Origin: Phalacrocorax aristotelis
Lineage: Eukaryota > Chordata > Aves > Suliformes > Phalacrocoracidae
Assembly: GCF_949628215.1 (NCBI RefSeq)
Contig: NC_134281.1
Coordinates: 42,056,512 to 42,120,511 of the forward strand
DNA length: 64,000 bases
Direction: 5' to 3'
Shown one piece after another: positions 40,901 to 51,925 of the stretch. Under the pieces are notes generated by a model that ran no database searches, was not told the DNA's origin, and saw only the letters and a program-made list of their open reading frames with translations. The position numbers and the translations under genes are program-made. Every line of letters starts with the position of its first letter. Positions within the stretch are counted from its first letter, which is position 1.

Positions 40901-43900
40901 ATAAAGGCTAAATTTGCTGACAAAAATATTATGTTCAGCTTGATAGATCTCTTTAGCTGACCTCAGTTCATGTAACGAGCCACAAATTAGTGCCTCATGT
41001 CTATGGAAATAAAGGCTAGCACATAAAGCTGTAAGGTTTCACCAAAACTTTCAAAAAGATAATTGCAAGATTAGGCTATTCTCAAAAGAGTAAGAGTAAT
41101 GGACCTAAAAACTAAAAAGAAAATAAATGTCGATACTCTGAAGCATGATCATCAATCAAGGACAGCATTTGTAAAGAAATTAAAGTGTTCAAAACAGAAG
41201 ATTAGCCTTTGACTTTAATACACGCTTGCATTAAATGGTCACTATCCCTTTATTTCACAATATATTTTGAGGAATCGTTTAATACACTCATTCTCAAGTT
41301 ATGAGAGCGCTATACATTGTTAGTGCTGCTGTAAGAGAGAAAGGAGACCTAGGAAAGGAGACCTTTGCAGTGTTGGAAATCACTGGTGGGTTTGTGTTGA
41401 ATGTAATTTTGGACCAAAGCCCGCCCTGCTCCCATTAGGTAAACAGACTACTGCAATTTAAAGCAAGCAAAAAGAATTCTGACAGTTTCTATCATCAGAA
41501 AAAAACAGAAGAAAACACATAAAGAACGCTGACCTCACATCATTGTATGCATTTACATGTATGCACACATATACACCTGATTATTTCGGTAGAGTTTAAT
41601 TTAAGATTTATATACTTTTATACTAAATTCTTCTATTCACATATTCATAGATGTATGAACTTCAGCTTCTGCTGCTTAAATGACTTATTAGTGATTCAGT
41701 TTATTGGTAAACTAGAACCCACCAAGAACATAAGCATATACGGGTATTTAAAAAAAAATTCAAACCAAACAGAAAATCAGTAATATTCAAAGAAATTACG
41801 TATAAAGGCACATAGTATAGAGAAATTTGACTTTCGACTTTTTTTTAACCACACTGAATGTCACAGACCCTTTACTTTTACTGTGATATAATTATAATAT
41901 TAATAGTCCCATACATTTACAGTTTCACAAGAATTTGATGTGTGCAAAGAAATGCTGAAAACATCAATTTTAGCTCTGACATTTCATTACACTATCAGTA
42001 CATTACAGCCCCCAGGTTACAGTATTAAAAAAAAAATCTATAATGTTATGCATGTTCCAAGGTTGAAAGAGTGGTTAGTTTTTAGAACATTTCATTAAAT
42101 GCAGCTCTACTTAAAAGCCCAGGTTTGGGAGAGATACTTGGGACTCCTACTGCCCAAAGTACAGCAAAAGAGTCTTTTGGGTTTTTTGTTTTTCTTCTGA
42201 AATAAGATTGAACAAAGGCTCAGAGTTCAGTTCCTGCACCCACTGCTATTTCCCTTCCTGCCTCTGAAAAATCTCCAGGATTGCTACAAATATGGACATT
42301 TTACAAAGCCAATAATGAACGATGAGATGCTCAGTTTAGCTGAAGTAAACTCATAGCACTATGAAATGCTTCTCCTGCAATGTATAAGGCATGGTAACAA
42401 TAAGAATAAAGGTATTTTTACCTTAAAATGTGTGCAACGACTGCAGGCCCATACCAATCTCCCGCAATTTTTCCAGACTTCTTTCCACATTCTATTAGCT
42501 GATGTAAGCCAAAAGCTGCCAGCGGAGAGTCGCCAAACCAAGAAATTATTTTTCTATGATAAACTTCATTTCTCATTTCACTGCCATCACAGTTTCTCTT
42601 TAATGCTTCCTGATGATGATTTGACAGTATCTTGGGTTCTCTTTCTGCTGTAAGCGATGCTTCGAATGACGCTGTCAGCTTTTTCACTGTATGGGCTGTC
42701 CATGATTCAGAATCCGAATTGTCAATGTCCAATGCATCTGGCCAGACCCAGGCTGCAGCAAAAAATTTTAGGATCCATATTAGGCTTAAGATTAACTTTT
42801 TGGAATAATTAACAAAGAACATCCCTTTCTCCCCCACGTTCCTCAGACCAGTAATATGCACTTTACATACAAATGTCAGCGTTAAAATGTAAACAAAGAA
42901 TTTGAGTGAAATATGATTTGCTTTTATTTTCTGCTGAATGATAGGTGAAACAAAATACTAACTGTATATTTGTTAGCAATTTATGCTGAGGTCAGACTCC
43001 ATGATAACAGTCAGTTAAGATATAGAAGACAAACCCAATTACAAGGCACAGATTAGAACTATCTTACATATTAAAAATATGAAAGTTAACTATTCAGTAC
43101 CATCTAAAAAGTTTTATCCATGTCAAACAAGAAGTTTCAGAAGCTGTTTTTAACTCTTCTGGTTTGTCAGTTATTAAAAAAATTAGGCAAACCTGAGGAA
43201 CTATTCGTGTAAAAACAAACACTTCTTCCTGGCAAATTTTCAAAGGAGAGCAGCATAAAAATAGACAAGACTTCTTTATTCACTGTATTTGTGAATTCTT
43301 TACCTAGATTACAATAATGTGTTTAAATACTATTCAGCACAGTATCTACAGTCTGCATTTCTGGGTAAAGGTTTCTCTAAACCTCCTACACGTTCCTCTC
43401 GTAGCATAATGGTGGTTCAGCGTATCTAGACAACAGTAACGCTTGCCTTGTCAGATGACTGGAAGTCTCTCCCACAAGTTCAAACAACTACTTGCAACAC
43501 AGAGCATGTGAGGAAACTTCCAAAACACAGCGAACATACTGTTAGATCAGAACATACCCTGAAGGTCTACAACACACATCCCAGAAGGCAGTGGGGAAGG
43601 CTGCCACATGCCAGTAAGCAACACACCCCACAAACCCTACGGACGGGGTGCTTTTGCTCTGTGAGCCGGATCCAGGTAAGCTCCTGGAGGTTCAGAAAGC
43701 TGCCATTACAGCAGCAAGAGGAACCATTCCAAACTAATACTGACAGAGAGCAAGAACTGCAGCCCTCCTCGTAATTCTCACTGAAGTATCCATGTAAAAG
43801 TCTTTGAGAAACAAAGAAGAAGCACAGAGGCAACTATATTTTAATTCTAAAAATCTAAAGTGGCGCTCCAGTAATGTCACAAGTATTGCTGGTAGTGGCC

Positions 43901-46900
43901 GTATTCCATGCCACCCACTCTTATGACAGTGTGACAACCACCCTGTGTCAACGCCTCTTAGCACAAGCAGCACCCCTCTGTGAAACCTCACGTTAATTTA
44001 TTTTCACCGCAGACCCAGGCAGATGCACGCGTAAGCTCAACGTAGCAACATCACAGGCCTTGCTATTCCTGTGCTGTGAGCTTCAAATATACATCAGTGT
44101 CTCAAGCACATCCATTTCAAAGTAAAACTTACCAGTACCTTAATACTTAAAATAAAAATTCATTTACAACATCATCCAGCAATATCTGGAACATTCCACA
44201 TAGCAGTGGAAGTGTAAGTATTCCAGCTACTAACTGCAGTCAAGTTTTGCTTTGTAACAGAAACAATACCATTAACCTATAATGAAAACATCTCTGGGAA
44301 AAGAGTAAACAGCGATGAAGAACTTCACGTAAACACTTAAATCTGTTCCAAAAGCTACCCAGACCTCATAAAAAGCTTTTCAAAAGATAATTCACCAGCT
44401 GTCAGAAGACTAGGTGATGAGAAAAGTAGCCCAGAAAGACCATACATATTCCATTTTTCTATGCATTTGGATTGCCACAGAAACACTAGCACTCTGGAAT
44501 CACCAAATCACTTTCCAGATTAGGATGCATGGGGGACAGTGCAAGGAATTCTTTGTAACCATGGATTTTGAAGACATAAACCTGGGGCTTTTTTGTTTCA
44601 GGTTACTTCAGAATGAGCCATTATGCATTCCTACTCACAGGCAGTCTTCTGATCAGATTTTTAAAATGTCTTTAAATGTATTTATAACAAAAGTTATATT
44701 TAAGGGATTTGTATTCTCAGCAGAAGTATTTTCATACGTTGTGATATGTGCAGTCAATTGAAAGGGATAATGAATGATTTATGACTTAAATATCTAAAGC
44801 AAAAGGAACATTCAGTAAGCCAATCTGACAGTTCGGTCATGACACTGCCAAGAAAGAGGACTTTGTGACACAGCTTGTTTGGGACTATGTTCACAGCTTA
44901 CATCATATTTGCACAGTAAGTCCTAAGTATTATCAAAACAGGCTTTCAGAACTATCTTCTAAAGTATTCCTGGGGTCCAGCAAATGGCTGAGTAAACAAC
45001 ACACTGTGTTCTCTCTAACACACCTGGGTGGCTTCAGACCCTTGTCTTGGATCATTTTGACAACAAGCAGTAGTGACAGGGGACATGACCGATTGTTTGA
45101 AAGGGGCAACGTGGTAGACTATGAAAGGGATTGATAAAAGCATTAAAAGAAAAGGTGGTTAACGATGAGAAGCAAAACCACCTCTATGGAGGACATGGCT
45201 CAGCTTGTAAGACTGGGGAAGACACACACCCTTAGCCTTTGAAAGCAGAGCATGTTCAAAGTCTCCTAAACCTACTTCTTTCAGCTGTGACTGAGGGAGT
45301 ATTTTGAGACAGGCAACGATAAGAAAAAAAGGGACATTCCTCTGTAAGTACGGGGGGGGGAGGAAATTAAGTAGTGCAAATTTCAACACAAAGAATGATA
45401 TAATGAAGTTAGATTAGAATCGTTCTATTAACTCAATATAGTAATACTAGAAGAACTGAATAATGTACAACTTTAAAACTGATAGAAGAACATCACTTTT
45501 GCCATAGCCCACAGCTATGGCTGTGGAACTCAGTTCCACACCTTGAGTTCCCAAAATGAGCAAGACTGAAGAGAAGTGGACACTTGAATGGATAATAACA
45601 ATACCCAGGTATGGGATCACAAGTTTTTGTGGTATTTCACTTCACAGTTAGCTTCTGTGGAGTTTCCAGCATCTTCCTTTGACACACCTTGGTATTCCCT
45701 TTTTCAGAAATGGAAAGTAGCTCGCTCAGCTGTATCACTGCTCTGATGCCATCTAATAGTTCCAATGTTAATGAGAGGAAGTCCAGAACAAAAACCAGCA
45801 TGCACTTTTGATTCTGGCTACATAAAGGCCAGAACACTCCCTACAGAACACTCATGCTTATCATGCTGATACAGAGGAGATCTCTTGTAACTTACCTCTA
45901 CCGAGAAAATGAAGCATAAGACCTTGAGCCAGCAGCATCTGACCAGTTCTCAGTGTGCAACCCCAACCACAGTCTGTTGTTAACGCAGACCCCTTTATCT
46001 GAGGAAATTCCTCTCTGTAAGTCAGCCATATTCTAGAAATAAAATCTTTACGAAACTCCTCAACGTTTCCTGAAATCTCCGTGTTGATTTTATCAAAATT
46101 GGACCCATCTGTAGAGAGTTCACCAGATTCTGTAAGGCAAAGCACAAAATTAAGTTATAACTTGGTATGGTACTTCTGTTATTAGAAGGAAAGTAAAAAC
46201 ATACAACTATTCTATGAGAAAGATGGGGCAAACTTGCAAAAAGTAACAATCGCTTCAAATACAAGAACGGAAAAGTAGAAGGCAAACATAGAAATGTGCC
46301 AGCTGGGGAGGGGCGGGAGAAGGCAACACAGCCACATTGCTGTGCCAGTGGACTCACTGACTTGCAAGTAAGCAACTGCTTCATTCACCTGAATGCAAAC
46401 TGTCAAATACATCGAGATTCTTAGAAAACTGCATACCGGAAAATGGTAACAAAGGTGTTGGTGTAGTGACTTTTTGTACAGGTGTTGTCACTATTTCATT
46501 CAGGAGTTTTTAGGAAGAAAATCTCAAATTGATACATAAATGAAGTAAATTGCAAGTTACAGCACTAATGTTTACAGAAAGAACAAGACTTCAGTGTAAA
46601 ATCTGAATAAAGCAGTTTAGGATGGGTTGCATTAGTGGTGGTGTTGGACATTTAAATTAGTACTTTCTTAGCTTTTCGTATTCACATTTTGGATTTGGTA
46701 ACTGTCTTTCTAGCAAAGTAAAAATATATCCTCAGAGCTCCTGCCAAATAAGATTGAAATGAGTTAAATGCTGTGTACACACCATCAGTTTTGAAGTGGT
46801 AACATTTTCCCAGCAGAAAGACTGGAGAGTTTCTACTGAAGTAAGTTTTTGTTTTCAACACCCAACCTAAAATAGACACAAAAAAATAGTTTAACAGTTC

Positions 46901-48116
46901 TACAAAACACAAATTAGAATTCTGATTCAGAAGTAACGATGAAGCCCGTATATGAATATTTGAATGTTAATACACTGGTACTGCTGCGCAGAAATCATTA
47001 GGATACAGAAATGCCAAAGCTGAGCTTAAGTTGCTTTGTCTCTATTGTGAATTCATTACCGCATAGTTGGATTCTGTGAGGTTTCCAACTCCTATAATAA
47101 CATAAAAAAGCTTCACACGACCGGTGAAAATGCATGAAGACTACTGCTTTTCCCACAGGATTAAACAAACATACCTCATCACAAAATGAAACTGCAGGTT
47201 TCAGACACAAAAAGGGTAGTATAATATGCTGTACAAATTCAAAGGGCCAGAATTCGGTTTTTGGGTTTTGATGATGTCCCCAGACAGTAGCTTTTTCACT
47301 TAAGTCTAAATCCTATGGTGTTTTATATCGTAAGTTCGTAGAATTTCTTGAACTCTTCCTATCCCATATACAGTGTAACAACTACTATTCCCCCTCAGCC
47401 ATGTGATGGCCTTAAAGAAAGTAGAAGAAAAGTGTCTTTCCATCTTGCCAGACATCTCCAAGGGTGAGTTACGATAATTAACAAAATTTATCAGAAACCT
47501 GGTGGTAAATCTGAGCAACCTCAGTCCTAGAGGGAAAGTAGAAAAATTAAGGTTAAGGACAGATTAGTGAAGAGCACTCTTGAAAATGCAGTTGCTTATA
47601 AACAAATTACTGATGTTCAACTGTGGAAAAGTACGTTACTCAAATGTGTGAAGTAGGTTCTTCAGTGAAGTTTGTATTTCCCACACCATCCTCTTTTTTC
47701 CAGAAAAGTACATACAAAAATAAAAGTCTTTATGCAGATGATTCCATATTATCCCTGTTTAAAAGTCTGTGCAAATTTAGTGTCATTTACATAATGTATT
47801 TACTGTTTTCAAAATAGGTTGTTGAAAAAGGAATTATGCAAATTTATTTGAAAAACGAAAAGCTAAACAAGTTTGTTTACTCAGGCTGTTTAGAGTATCA
47901 AAGTAAAAATGGTTTCAAGGGCCATGTTGCATTTTCATTATTAATTAGTTATGTTTCTGAATGATATTCCCATTCATGTCAACAAGAAACATACCATTGA
48001 TTTCAATGGTGACAGCATTTTACCACACTGTTCCACTTACTGTATTTCATGTTGTGCCATGCAGACATAAACTTTGATTTTATCTTTTCTACTTCATCTG
48101 TCCCGGTGGCCTCCAT
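25790..48116 (-). CDS. ATG4C: ATG4C, autophagy cysteine protease (whole coding span, 10 coding exons)
   Basis: Cytosolic C54-family protease that cleaves the C-terminus of ATG8-family proteins (LC3/GABARAP) to expose the glycine used for lipidation, and delipidates them from membranes. Joining the ten exons listed below gives 1,380 nt, or 459 residues plus stop, against 458 in human from memory. The nucleophile is Cys111 in [12 protein letters not shown]; Asp345 and His347 lie in MDPHYCQ. The N-terminus [13 protein letters not shown] and C-terminal FSTEEFVLL match ATG4C rather than ATG4A, ATG4B or ATG4D; the final FVLL fits an LC3-interacting motif. All introns are GT-AG with compatible phases, and no frameshift or internal stop was found, so the gene looks functional. 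It is transcribed away from DOCK7. The span covers about 22 kb, more compact than the human gene. Confidence 0.97.
29484..29665. other. Intronic CpG-rich patch
   Basis: About 180 bases of very high G+C with many CpG dinucleotides, sharply bounded by AT-rich intron on both sides, 190 bases downstream of an ATG4C exon. Too short for a standard CpG island and with no recognisable coding content. It contains a strong CTCF-like motif. It may be an intronic regulatory island or a GC-rich insertion. Confidence 0.8.
29580..29595 (-). promoter_or_regulatory. CTCF-like motif in the intronic CpG patch
   Basis: The minus strand reads CCCACGAGGTGGCGCT, agreeing with the CTCF core CCASYAGRKGGCRSY at every position but one. 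Because it lies in CpG-rich DNA and contains CpGs, binding could be methylation-sensitive. Motif evidence only. Confidence 0.45.
29853..29972 (-). CDS. ATG4C: ATG4C coding exon 9 (residues 364-403)
   Basis: 120 nt, phase 0 at both ends, acceptor ACTTGCAG, donor AAG/GTAGGT. It encodes [20 protein letters not shown] and continues to KASEEITK. Because it is symmetric, skipping would keep the reading frame. Confidence 0.96.
31302..31321. repeat. Poly(T) run, T20
   Basis: Twenty consecutive T residues followed by C and T5, inside an ATG4C intron. On the minus (transcribed) strand it is a poly(A) run; no retrocopy body is evident beside it. Confidence 0.9.
31736..31755. repeat. Poly(T) run, T20
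   Basis: Twenty consecutive T residues in an ATG4C intron. The adjacent sequence on the minus strand was checked as a possible processed-transcript body; no recognisable gene or AATAAA was seen. Confidence 0.9.
33434..33477. repeat. A/C-rich simple repeat
   Basis: Low-complexity A7, CCAAAACCC, then (AAC)n and A9. Simple repeat inside an ATG4C intron. Confidence 0.85.
34338..34414 (-). CDS. ATG4C: ATG4C coding exon 8 (residues 338-363, catalytic Asp-His)
   Basis: 77 nt. The first two bases complete Asp338; the exon encodes [12 protein letters not shown] through KDFPLE. It holds Asp345 and His347 of the catalytic triad in the DPH motif. Acceptor CCTTGTAG, donor GAG/GTAGTA. Confidence 0.97.
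34415..35077 (-). other. ATG4C intron between coding exons 7 and 8
   Basis: 663-base intron, donor GTTAGT, acceptor TTGTAG. Nothing notable inside. Confidence 0.9.
35078..35156 (-). CDS. ATG4C: ATG4C coding exon 7 (residues 312-337)
   Basis: 79 nt encoding [20 protein letters not shown] through FAGFQ plus the first base of Asp338. Acceptor TTGCTTATAG, donor CAAG/GTTAGT. The [13 protein letters not shown] segment is a highly conserved ATG4 core motif. Confidence 0.97.
35157..38787 (-). other. ATG4C intron between coding exons 6 and 7
   Basis: 3.6-kb intron. Contains an A/C-rich tract near 37911-37932 and a segment at 36387-36450 that resembles an ancient amniote interspersed repeat. The rest is AT-rich and featureless to me. 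Confidence 0.9.
36387..36450. repeat. Possible ancient interspersed repeat fragment
   Basis: Contains ACTCCAGTGGGAGCTGAATT, followed downstream by GAGCACTTTGGAAAGCTGAG. Similar phrases recur in sauropsid genomes as a decayed interspersed repeat, as far as I recall. The family is not assigned. Confidence 0.25.
38788..38924 (-). CDS. ATG4C: ATG4C coding exon 6 (residues 266-311)
   Basis: 137 nt. The first two bases complete Val266; the exon then encodes [30 protein letters not shown] and MDYIEFVK, ending in phase 0. Acceptor CTCCTTTCAG, donor AAG/GTATGA. Confidence 0.97.
38925..40402 (-). other. ATG4C intron between coding exons 5 and 6
   Basis: 1.5-kb AT-rich intron, donor GTAAAT, acceptor TTTCAG. 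A C(T)-rich run near 40308-40320 is the only low-complexity piece. Nothing else to report. Confidence 0.9.
40403..40473 (-). CDS. ATG4C: ATG4C coding exon 5 (residues 242-265)
   Basis: 71 nt, the shortest coding exon. It completes Arg242 and encodes [20 protein letters not shown] then DCT, with one base of Val266. Acceptor GTACTTAG, donor ACAG/GTAAAT. Too short to show as a long open frame; identified by homology and splice sites. Confidence 0.96.
40474..42421 (-). other. ATG4C intron between coding exons 4 and 5
   Basis: 1.9-kb intron, donor GTAAAA, acceptor CTTAG. Contains a T/G-rich low-complexity tract at 40564-40638. Otherwise AT-rich with no supported feature. Confidence 0.9.
40564..40638. 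repeat. T/G-rich low-complexity tract
   Basis: The plus strand consists mainly of TTTGG, GTTTG and T runs. Similar to the tract at 3061-3148. Confidence 0.75.
42422..42752 (-). CDS. ATG4C: ATG4C coding exon 4 (residues 132-241)
   Basis: 331 nt, the longest coding exon. It completes Ala132 then encodes [17 protein letters not shown], the variable segment around [19 protein letters not shown], and the conserved [20 protein letters not shown] and [13 protein letters not shown], ending with two bases of Arg242. Acceptor TTGCTGCAG, donor TTAAG/GTAAAA. Confidence 0.97.
42753..45895 (-). other. ATG4C intron between coding exons 3 and 4
   Basis: 3.1-kb intron, donor GTAAGT, acceptor CTGCAG. Contains a G9 run at 45352-45360 on the plus strand. 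Several open frames of 70-115 codons are present but resemble nothing and lack support. Confidence 0.9.
45896..46129 (-). CDS. ATG4C: ATG4C coding exon 3 (residues 54-131, catalytic Cys)
   Basis: 234 nt. The first two bases complete Glu54; the exon encodes [34 protein letters not shown] and [19 protein letters not shown], ending LHFLGR plus one base. It holds the catalytic nucleophile Cys111 in GWGC. Acceptor GCCTTACAG, donor AGAG/GTAAGT. Both ends are phase 1, so skipping would delete the nucleophile without a frameshift. Confidence 0.98.
46130..46782 (-). other. ATG4C intron between coding exons 2 and 3
   Basis: 653-base intron, donor GTGTGT, acceptor TTACAG. The donor is a less common GTGTGT form. 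Nothing else noted. Confidence 0.9.
46783..46866 (-). CDS. ATG4C: ATG4C coding exon 2 (residues 26-53)
   Basis: 84 nt, completing Ser26 then [19 protein letters not shown] and KCYHFKTD, with one base of Glu54. Acceptor GTCTATTTTAG, donor GATG/GTGTGT. Phase 1 at both ends. Confidence 0.96.
46867..48040 (-). other. ATG4C intron between coding exons 1 and 2
   Basis: 1.2-kb intron, donor GTAAGT, acceptor TTTTAG. Contains CCATTGATTTCAATGG at 47995-48010, a perfect 16-base palindrome apart from its centre. Nothing else noted. Confidence 0.88.
48041..48116 (-). CDS. ATG4C: ATG4C first coding exon (residues 1-25)
   Basis: Start codon at 48114-48116 with A at -3 and G at +4. Encodes [20 protein letters not shown] then HNMKY, plus one base of Ser26; donor ACA/GTAAGT. 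From memory human reads DEVD where this has DEVE at residues 7-10. The 5' UTR part of this exon begins at 48125 (acceptor TTTTTCTCTAG) or at 48171 (acceptor TTTTTACAG, better pyrimidine tract). Confidence 0.94.
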
Positions 48117-48141
48117 ATTCAAATTCTAGAGAAAAAGCCAT
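48094..48141 (-). other. Possible overlapping upstream ORF of ATG4C
   Basis: If the exon begins at 48171, an ATG at 48139-48141 (G at -3, G at +4) lies upstream of the main start in another frame and runs 15 codons to TGA at 48094-48096, overlapping the main ATG. If the exon begins at 48125 this ATG is intronic. Which acceptor is used is unknown. Confidence 0.35.
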
Positions 48142-48171
48142 CGCTGTCTTGTAAGACATTCAATTCTGCTA

Positions 48172-51100
48172 CTGTAAAAACAAAAATATAAACATATCCA
48201 CACACACTGAGAACACAGGGTATAGCGTCACCACCAGCCCACTTAGGTACTTAAGCCTAACATGACTAGAAACAGTACTAAACTTGCAGAATCCTCCACT
48301 ACCAGGGACTAAGAAGCAATCACACGTTACATGAATAAGTAATAAAAACATTTAATTCCAAATACACACCAGTAAAATTAATACACAAAGCTAAATAAAA
48401 TGTAATGTTCTCCAACAGCTCTCTGTTGCACAACAAATGGACCTAGAGCATGAACCCGTGCCGACAGATAAGTACGCTTATTCTAATTGGTAGTGAAACA
48501 AAGAGCTATGATGGATTTCACTAAATAGAATAGACGCTATTCTTTCCTGCTGAATAGAATACAATAAGCACTTCCACACACACACAACAGGGGTTCTTAG
48601 CACCAATAAACAATACATGGTTTTAAAAAGAGCCTTAGTTTCAGATTTCTAATCAGGAATTTTCTAAGCTGAAGTTTACATGCATTGGAGGAATTGAAAG
48701 ACAAAGTGCAAGATGTTTTGCTGTACGTGTACAAGGCAGAAAAAGTGTAGTACTGAAAACGCGTGTAGTAACAGTGACATAATTTTGTACAGAATTAACT
48801 TGATAGAGAGGTAACATCAAAAGATGGTTAGAATACTGTCATAAAATCTGTGTTTACATCTAATTATCACTTGCAGTGCAAAAAAGGCTCTCTTCAGATT
48901 TGATCATGTTGTCTACAATAGTCCAGCTGTATTACAAGAATGAGAGTGGTAAAATGGTGGGAAAACCCACCACAGTGCAGGGAATGCATTTTTACTGACT
49001 CTTTCTGAACTGTGAGACAAGACGGACTTCACCTTAAAAGCAACCTAAACTGGTTACTACCTTTATCACTGTTTCTAAGAAAACCGAGAAAATGGGACAG
49101 AACTCCCTTTGTAGTCTACCTGCATCATTTGTAACAGGAATTTTGCTATTAATTAATAGAGCTTCCTTCACTGCATGTAATCTGTCAATGGTTTGTTTTA
49201 AAATAGCTGATACAGGAGGTTTTCTTGATGCTATTTGGTAGCCCAAACCCTTGCACAGATAGCTGAAAAATTAAGAGCTCCTGCTTCAACAGGAGTTCTT
49301 GTAGGACATCAAAAGTTGATCAACAGTGGTGCGCCACTGCAACCCTCACCAAATTTTTAGCTAAGTTCTGATAACATCAGATGATGACGTGAACAAAAGT
49401 GAACTATCTTATTCAATTAATAAACTTGGACCAGGAGTATGCACCATCACTGAAGCTACACATAACCCCCTTGCTTTAAAAGGAGAATCTAGAACTGTAT
49501 TTACCCCTCCATGTGTTATTATTCTCCACTGAACTGGGATCAAAAGGAGGATGAAGACTAAACCATGTAACTTCTCTCCACTGCGAGCATATTTTAAGTA
49601 AGTAAAACTTAACCACTGATAGTATAATTGAAAAGAGTGTGAAGATGTTGGGGCGCCAATGTCTTCAGAGCCTGAGGGTACTCACACAGATGCACTGTTT
49701 CTGGGATCTGCCTAGGTAGGTAGGGCAAGGAAAACAGCAGTCTACTGCCCAAGCCATCCCTAGCACATTTTTCTGCTATTGCATTGTATTATTTCATGGA
49801 AGTCTGTCACCAACTTTTTGACAAAACAAGAGGCAATGCAAGCTCACAAACATGGGGGAAGACTGACATTTTTTTGCTAGTGAAAATAACAAATGGCTAC
49901 AACCCTACTTTGATTAGCCTTGTGTGAAACCAGAGTTTTATATGGGAGGGAAGAGAAAGACAACTTAAGGTTGGGGTTTTATTTCTTGCCCTTCCCCTCA
50001 CCCCCTTTTTTTTTCTTTAGGAGAAAAAAGGAAAGACTGCACAGACATGTGTCACTGACTCTAGCTGGCAAAGCCAGTGAGATGAACTTCTTCAGAAGGT
50101 GTGTTTGGTCCAGCCTGTCCTCACACGATCAATCAGCGACAGTCATTTATGCAGAGGCCACTGATTGCCTTAAAAGCCAATACCTATAAAAGCTCCCTCT
50201 GGCTAAATTAGAAATGGAACAAACTCTACTGTTCCAAAAGGGCCTGAAGGAAAAATTATTGAAATGAGAAAGAAGCTCATTTTCCTTTAAAAGACAATGG
50301 TCATCGCAGCACATTTTTCTTTCATCCAGTCACACTTCTTCCCTAGCATTATGCTAAAGATGTGAATAGGACTTCTAAGAAGAATGCTAACACAAAACAG
50401 GCACATTTATTCCACTGGAAAAATGCAGGCTCTTCCCATCAATGTAGGAAGGCATCAGTAATAGCTCCACTGAGATGAATGGAACAGCATCAGGAGAAGG
50501 TCACAGGGAATATAGATTCAAGCCCGATGGGCACAATGCAACCCCCGTTATTAAATCTAAAGCTAATGGTTTCATACCGAAGTTGTCTCATTTAAGAGGT
50601 TATCTGGAACGTACATTACTAGAGCGATGTTACTTCACAGAGTAGCAGGACACACCTCTGAATGAAAAATGAAATCCTGTCCTCTCAGAGCCCCCATCGC
50701 CCAGTCTTTGAGGGGGGACGATTACAGCAAAACTGCTGTTTGTTAACAGTGATGGAAAAAACTTCCTAACAACAGAATTTGTTTTTATTAACAACAGAAA
50801 AGCAACATAACCTGCCGATGCAATGGAAGCAAAAGGGACGAATTAATTCTAAATGTGACTATCTTTATTAATTAAGAATGAAGACTCCCTTCACTTTTTT
50901 TTTCTACCTGGAAAGAAACTGAACGAGCAGCGATGACAGCAAAACCCACACAGAACTCCCTGACGGAGAGTAACACCAAGAGGTCATTTTTAAGAAGTTA
51001 CCCCTTTCCGGCTGTAAACACAGGCAGTTAGAAATAATACTTTGTAAAGGGCAGGAGAAGAAAAACAGCTTTTTTTTTTTTTTTTTACTCCTATAGCGAA

Positions 51101-51849
51101 GACCGCACACTTCACCCACCCAGGACTTAGAGCCAAGCCAGAGCTGCTGGCGCGACGCCACCTCTCCACCGGCTGGTCGCCGCTCCGGCTCTCCGGGCCG
51201 GCGGAGGCAGGTCCCTGTATCTTCACAAGGGCTCCCGCGGGCTGCGTCAGCGGGCGGCCGGCGGGGGGATGGATCCCCAGCCGCCTCCCGGCGGGAAGCG
51301 AAAGTGGCCCCGGTGATCTCCTCACCGCCACCGAGCCGTCGGCCGCAGCGCGGTTACCGCAGCCGCCCGCCGGCGGTGCGGGCACACGGCGGGCACAGCC
51401 CGCCCGCCCCCTCCCTCCACCCCCCGGGGAGGGGCTCAGGGGAAGCGGGAGAGCCCCGGCCGCGCTCCCGACCTCACACTGCTCACACAGGCGGGCTGGC
51501 CGGGCGCGCAGCCCCGGGCCCAGGACGCCGCCTGCGGGCACGCCCGGCAGCGGCCGCCTGGGCGCCGTCACCAGTAAGGCGCTTTACACCGCCCCGCCGC
51601 TCGCCCGGCGCCGCGGGCCGCGCTTCCCCCGCCCTGCACCCCCCCCCGCCGGCCGCCGCCGGCGCGAGCCGCTCACCCCTCACAGAGCTGTCGCCAGTGC
51701 GGGGCGGCGGGCGGTTAACGCCGCCCCGCTCGCGCCATCGCCGCCGCCCCCTCCGCGGCCGCCGTACAGGGGGTGGAGGAGCCGCTGGCACGGCGACCCG
51801 CTGTGAGCCCGCGGCCGGCAGGCGGACGGGCGGTGGGGCCGCCGCTTAC
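48172..51849 (-). other. ATG4C first intron (5' UTR intron)
   Basis: About 3.7 kb between the probable non-coding first exon and the first coding exon. Mostly AT-rich; the last 700 bases towards the promoter enter the CpG island. A T17 run lies at 51070-51086. Open frames here (for example 49920-50189) have no support. Confidence 0.6.
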
Positions 51850-51925
51850 CCGCCCGGTGAGCTCCGTGGCGCAGCCGGGTGGGGAGCGGCCTCCCGGGGC
51901 TCCAGCCGTGGGGGAACGCCGCGGG
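51850..51925 (-). other. Candidate non-coding first exon of ATG4C (start uncertain)
   Basis: A good donor on the minus strand, CGGGCGG/GTAAGCGG, ends an exon at 51850, just downstream of the ZNF143-type motifs. The upper boundary given is the edge of the nearest motif, not a mapped start. Alternative minus-strand donors exist at about 51322 (GGCG/GTGAGG) and 51675 (AGGG/GTGAGC). Confidence 0.35.

Noticed and set aside
45352-45360. G9 run as a G-quadruplex
   Set aside because: A single run without further G-tracts nearby does not make a convincing intramolecular quadruplex.
47995-48010. Palindrome CCATTGATTTCAATGG
   Set aside because: A short AT-rich near-palindrome is expected by chance; possibly part of an ancient repeat but too short to assign.
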